Positions 4,788 through 5,869 of a DNA stretch of 5,869 nt are shown here, piece after piece. Under the pieces are notes generated by a model that saw only the letters and a program-made list of their open reading frames with translations, was not told the origin of the DNA and searched no databases. The translations under genes were made by a program, and so were the position numbers. Source of the stretch: Pyrodictiaceae archaeon (GTDB taxonomy: Archaea > Thermoproteota > Thermoprotei_A > Sulfolobales > Pyrodictiaceae); assembly GCA_027033675.1 (NCBI GenBank), contig JALVKZ010000044.1, positions 1-5,869 on the forward strand, read 5' to 3'. Each line of letters opens with the position of its first letter. Position 1 is the stretch's first letter.

Positions 4788-5365
4788 TTAGTAGGCTCCT
4801 CCTGCCCAACCTCATCTAGCCGCGTTAGCGCGAGTAGCGCTAGTGTCTCTGCGGCCTCGGCGTGATAGGCTCTGCGCGTATCCCTATAGGCCTCTAGGTG
4901 GTGGAGCGCCATGTAGAGGGGGGCTAGTACGCGGGCCTTCTTCTCCGCGGGTAGCTGCTCCCAGCCCGGGGTGCACTGAGCCAGCAGGACTCTCATCAAG
5001 CCGGCGATTGCTGCTGCTAAGGGCTTGTAGTCGCCCTCCAGGCTCTCGGAGACCTCCTCGAACACCCTAGCCAGCAACTCGTACTTGTCCCTGGCGCTAC
5101 AGAACTGCTTCCTCATAGCTAGTAGACGCTCCCGCTGCTCCCTATCGCTCTCAACCCGCTTGATTAGCTCCGCCACGCGCTCCTCCGCCTCGCCGAGGAG
5201 GACGCCGTCCTTGCTATACAGCTCCCTCAAGAACCCTAGGAGAACATGCGCCTCCGGCGGCATTGGCACACTACCGAGCATGTGTCTCACGCCAACCTCC
5301 GCTATGCTTCCCGCCAGCTCGCTTAGCTCCTTTGGAGTCCACGTAGTGGCCATATCCCTTGTCAC
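4784..5365 (-). CDS. Unrecognised all-helical 193-residue protein, candidate partner of the PIN protein
   Basis: I do not recognise a family. The sequence is almost wholly helix-forming, with heptad-like acidic and basic stretches (EAEERVAELIKRVESDREQR, about residues 58-77) and a hydrophobic helix around AAAIAGLMRVLLAQ. There is no signal peptide or obvious membrane segment, so it should be cytoplasmic. Its TGA stop overlaps the PIN gene start by four bases, which implies co-translation and a joint function. By analogy with VapBC it may be the antitoxin, but it is much larger than usual VapB proteins and shows no AbrB, RHH or DUF104 motif. GTG at 5365 would fit a leaderless transcript from the TATA-like box at 5381-5400. 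The in-frame ATG at 5353 has GGTGA eight bases before it and is a real alternative. The reading frame is intact and GC-rich. Confidence 0.7.
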   Translation of the reverse strand: MTRDMATTWTPKELSELAGSIAEVGVRHMLGSVPMPPEAHVLLGFLRELYSKDGVLLGEAEERVAELIKRVESDREQRERLLAMRKQFCSARDKYELLARVFEEVSESLEGDYKPLAAAIAGLMRVLLAQCTPGWEQLPAEKKARVLAPLYMALHHLEAYRDTRRAYHAEAAETLALLALTRLDEVGQEEPTN

Positions 5366-5380
5366 CCATTACGGCCCAGT

Positions 5381-5400
5381 CTCGAAATTATTAGCAAAAA
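5381..5400 (-). promoter_or_regulatory. TATA-like promoter of the helical-protein/PIN operon
   Basis: The minus strand reads TTTTTGCTAATAATTTCGAG. Its AT-rich centre lies about 25 bases before the GTG at 5365, the distance expected between an archaeal TATA box and the transcription start. That would make the transcript essentially leaderless. Confidence 0.4.
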
Positions 5401-5663
5401 CAAGGCCATGCTCTGTCTCCATACATTGCGGTGGTGTTCCTCTAGCCCCAGAAAAACCAGCAAAGCGCCTAGTGCAAGATCCAATATACCGGCTCTATCT
5501 CCCAGGAAAAGAGCTTGTGGAGAACGAGCATAAAAGCATTTTTATTTACTTCATATCAATATTAAGCCTCATAGGGAATAAGATTTTAGATACCCCCTTA
5601 ACGCATATATATCAGCTATTATCCTGCCTCCTAACTAAGCCTAGCTTCTTGAAGAGTTCTGTA
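5401..5663 (+). other. Intergenic stretch without a supported gene
   Basis: I see no convincing gene in these bases or in the 35 bases before them. The part from about 5530 to 5615 is strikingly AT-rich, with a T-run (GCATTTTTATTTAC, 5536-5549) and a TATA-like CATATATAT (5604-5612). The latter could serve a plus-strand gene starting near 5664. On the minus strand a short frame ending at 5612 reads SITELFKKLGLVRRQDNS, which may be the tail of a lost gene. Confidence 0.4.
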
Positions 5664-5869
5664 ATGCTTCTGATGGAGTGCTTGCACCACGGACCTACGC
5701 CTCAGCCGTTTCCTACTTTCTTCTCCCATCCTCCTGGTCCTCCCGGAGCTCCGCCAGTTTCCTCGTACCCCCTGGGCATGTACGAAGAAATTAGAAGACG
5801 CCAGGGCCCGCGATGCACAGTAACACGCGTCAATGGCCGGGACCTCGGGGTAACGCGTAAATTAGTCCG
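5664..5869 (+). CDS. Possible start of a proline-rich protein, running off the window
   Basis: From ATG 5664 the frame is open to the edge for 68 codons. The beginning is rich in Pro, Gly and His (FFSHPPGPPGAPPVSSYPLG, about residues 19-38). A more globular-looking part follows: MYEEIRRRQGPRCTVTRVNG and RDLGVTRKLV. Alternative starts are ATG 5673 and ATG 5778. No Shine-Dalgarno sequence is seen, but CATATATAT at 5604-5612 could be its TATA box with a leader of some 30 bases. I recognise no family. The opposite strand also shows short coding-like pieces in changing frames, so this could be a chance frame over a decayed minus-strand gene. Confidence 0.3.
   Translation, partial: MLLMECLHHGPTPQPFPTFFSHPPGPPGAPPVSSYPLGMYEEIRRRQGPRCTVTRVNGRDLGVTRKLV

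Noticed and set aside
5612..5780. A minus-strand gene with pieces such as KLAELREDQEDGRRK and SITELFKKLGLVRRQDNS.
   Set aside because: The pieces are short, lie in different frames, and have internal stops and no start. They are mentioned only as a possible relic competing with the plus-strand frame at 5664.

Overview
The window looks like accessory DNA from a hyperthermophilic archaeon, most likely a crenarchaeon. The evidence is the gene content (DUF104/AF2212-type VapB antitoxins with PIN-domain VapC toxins, and an archaeal ATPase of the PF01637 type), heavy use of AGG/AGA and ATA codons, GTG and TTG starts, and TATA-type promoters. A Desulfurococcales/Pyrodictiaceae-like host is a guess from composition and gene types only.

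Layout. Positions 1-298 (minus strand) hold a vapB and the first 25 codons of its vapC, running off the left edge. A divergent intergenic region follows, then two plus-strand vapBC modules in tandem: vapB1-vapC1 (482-1133) and vapB2-vapC2 (1441-2090). VapC1 is broken by a one-base frameshift and has also lost a catalytic acid (Glu to Lys); vapB2-vapC2 is intact. Downstream of both vapC genes lies the same element: a perfect 38-bp repeat followed by about 170 bp of weaker similarity. I read this as two eroded copies of a small third gene. A TATA box inside the first eroded copy probably drives vapB2.

From 2424 rightward most genes are on the minus strand and visibly more GC-rich: an archaeal ATPase with a frameshifted C-terminus, a small charged helical protein, a frameshifted PIN-domain gene, and a 193-residue all-helical protein of unknown family that overlaps the PIN gene by four bases. 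The last two look like a toxin-antitoxin operon with an unrecognised partner. Between them, 3902-4132 holds a shredded plus-strand reading frame. The right end has a quiet AT-rich stretch and perhaps the start of a proline-rich protein running off the edge.

The theme is a cluster of PIN-ribonuclease modules in several stages of decay. At least four single-base frameshifts occur in short homopolymer runs. They may be real decay or residual indels of an unpolished assembly; the extra catalytic substitution in VapC1 and the eroded repeats favour real decay for at least part of the region.
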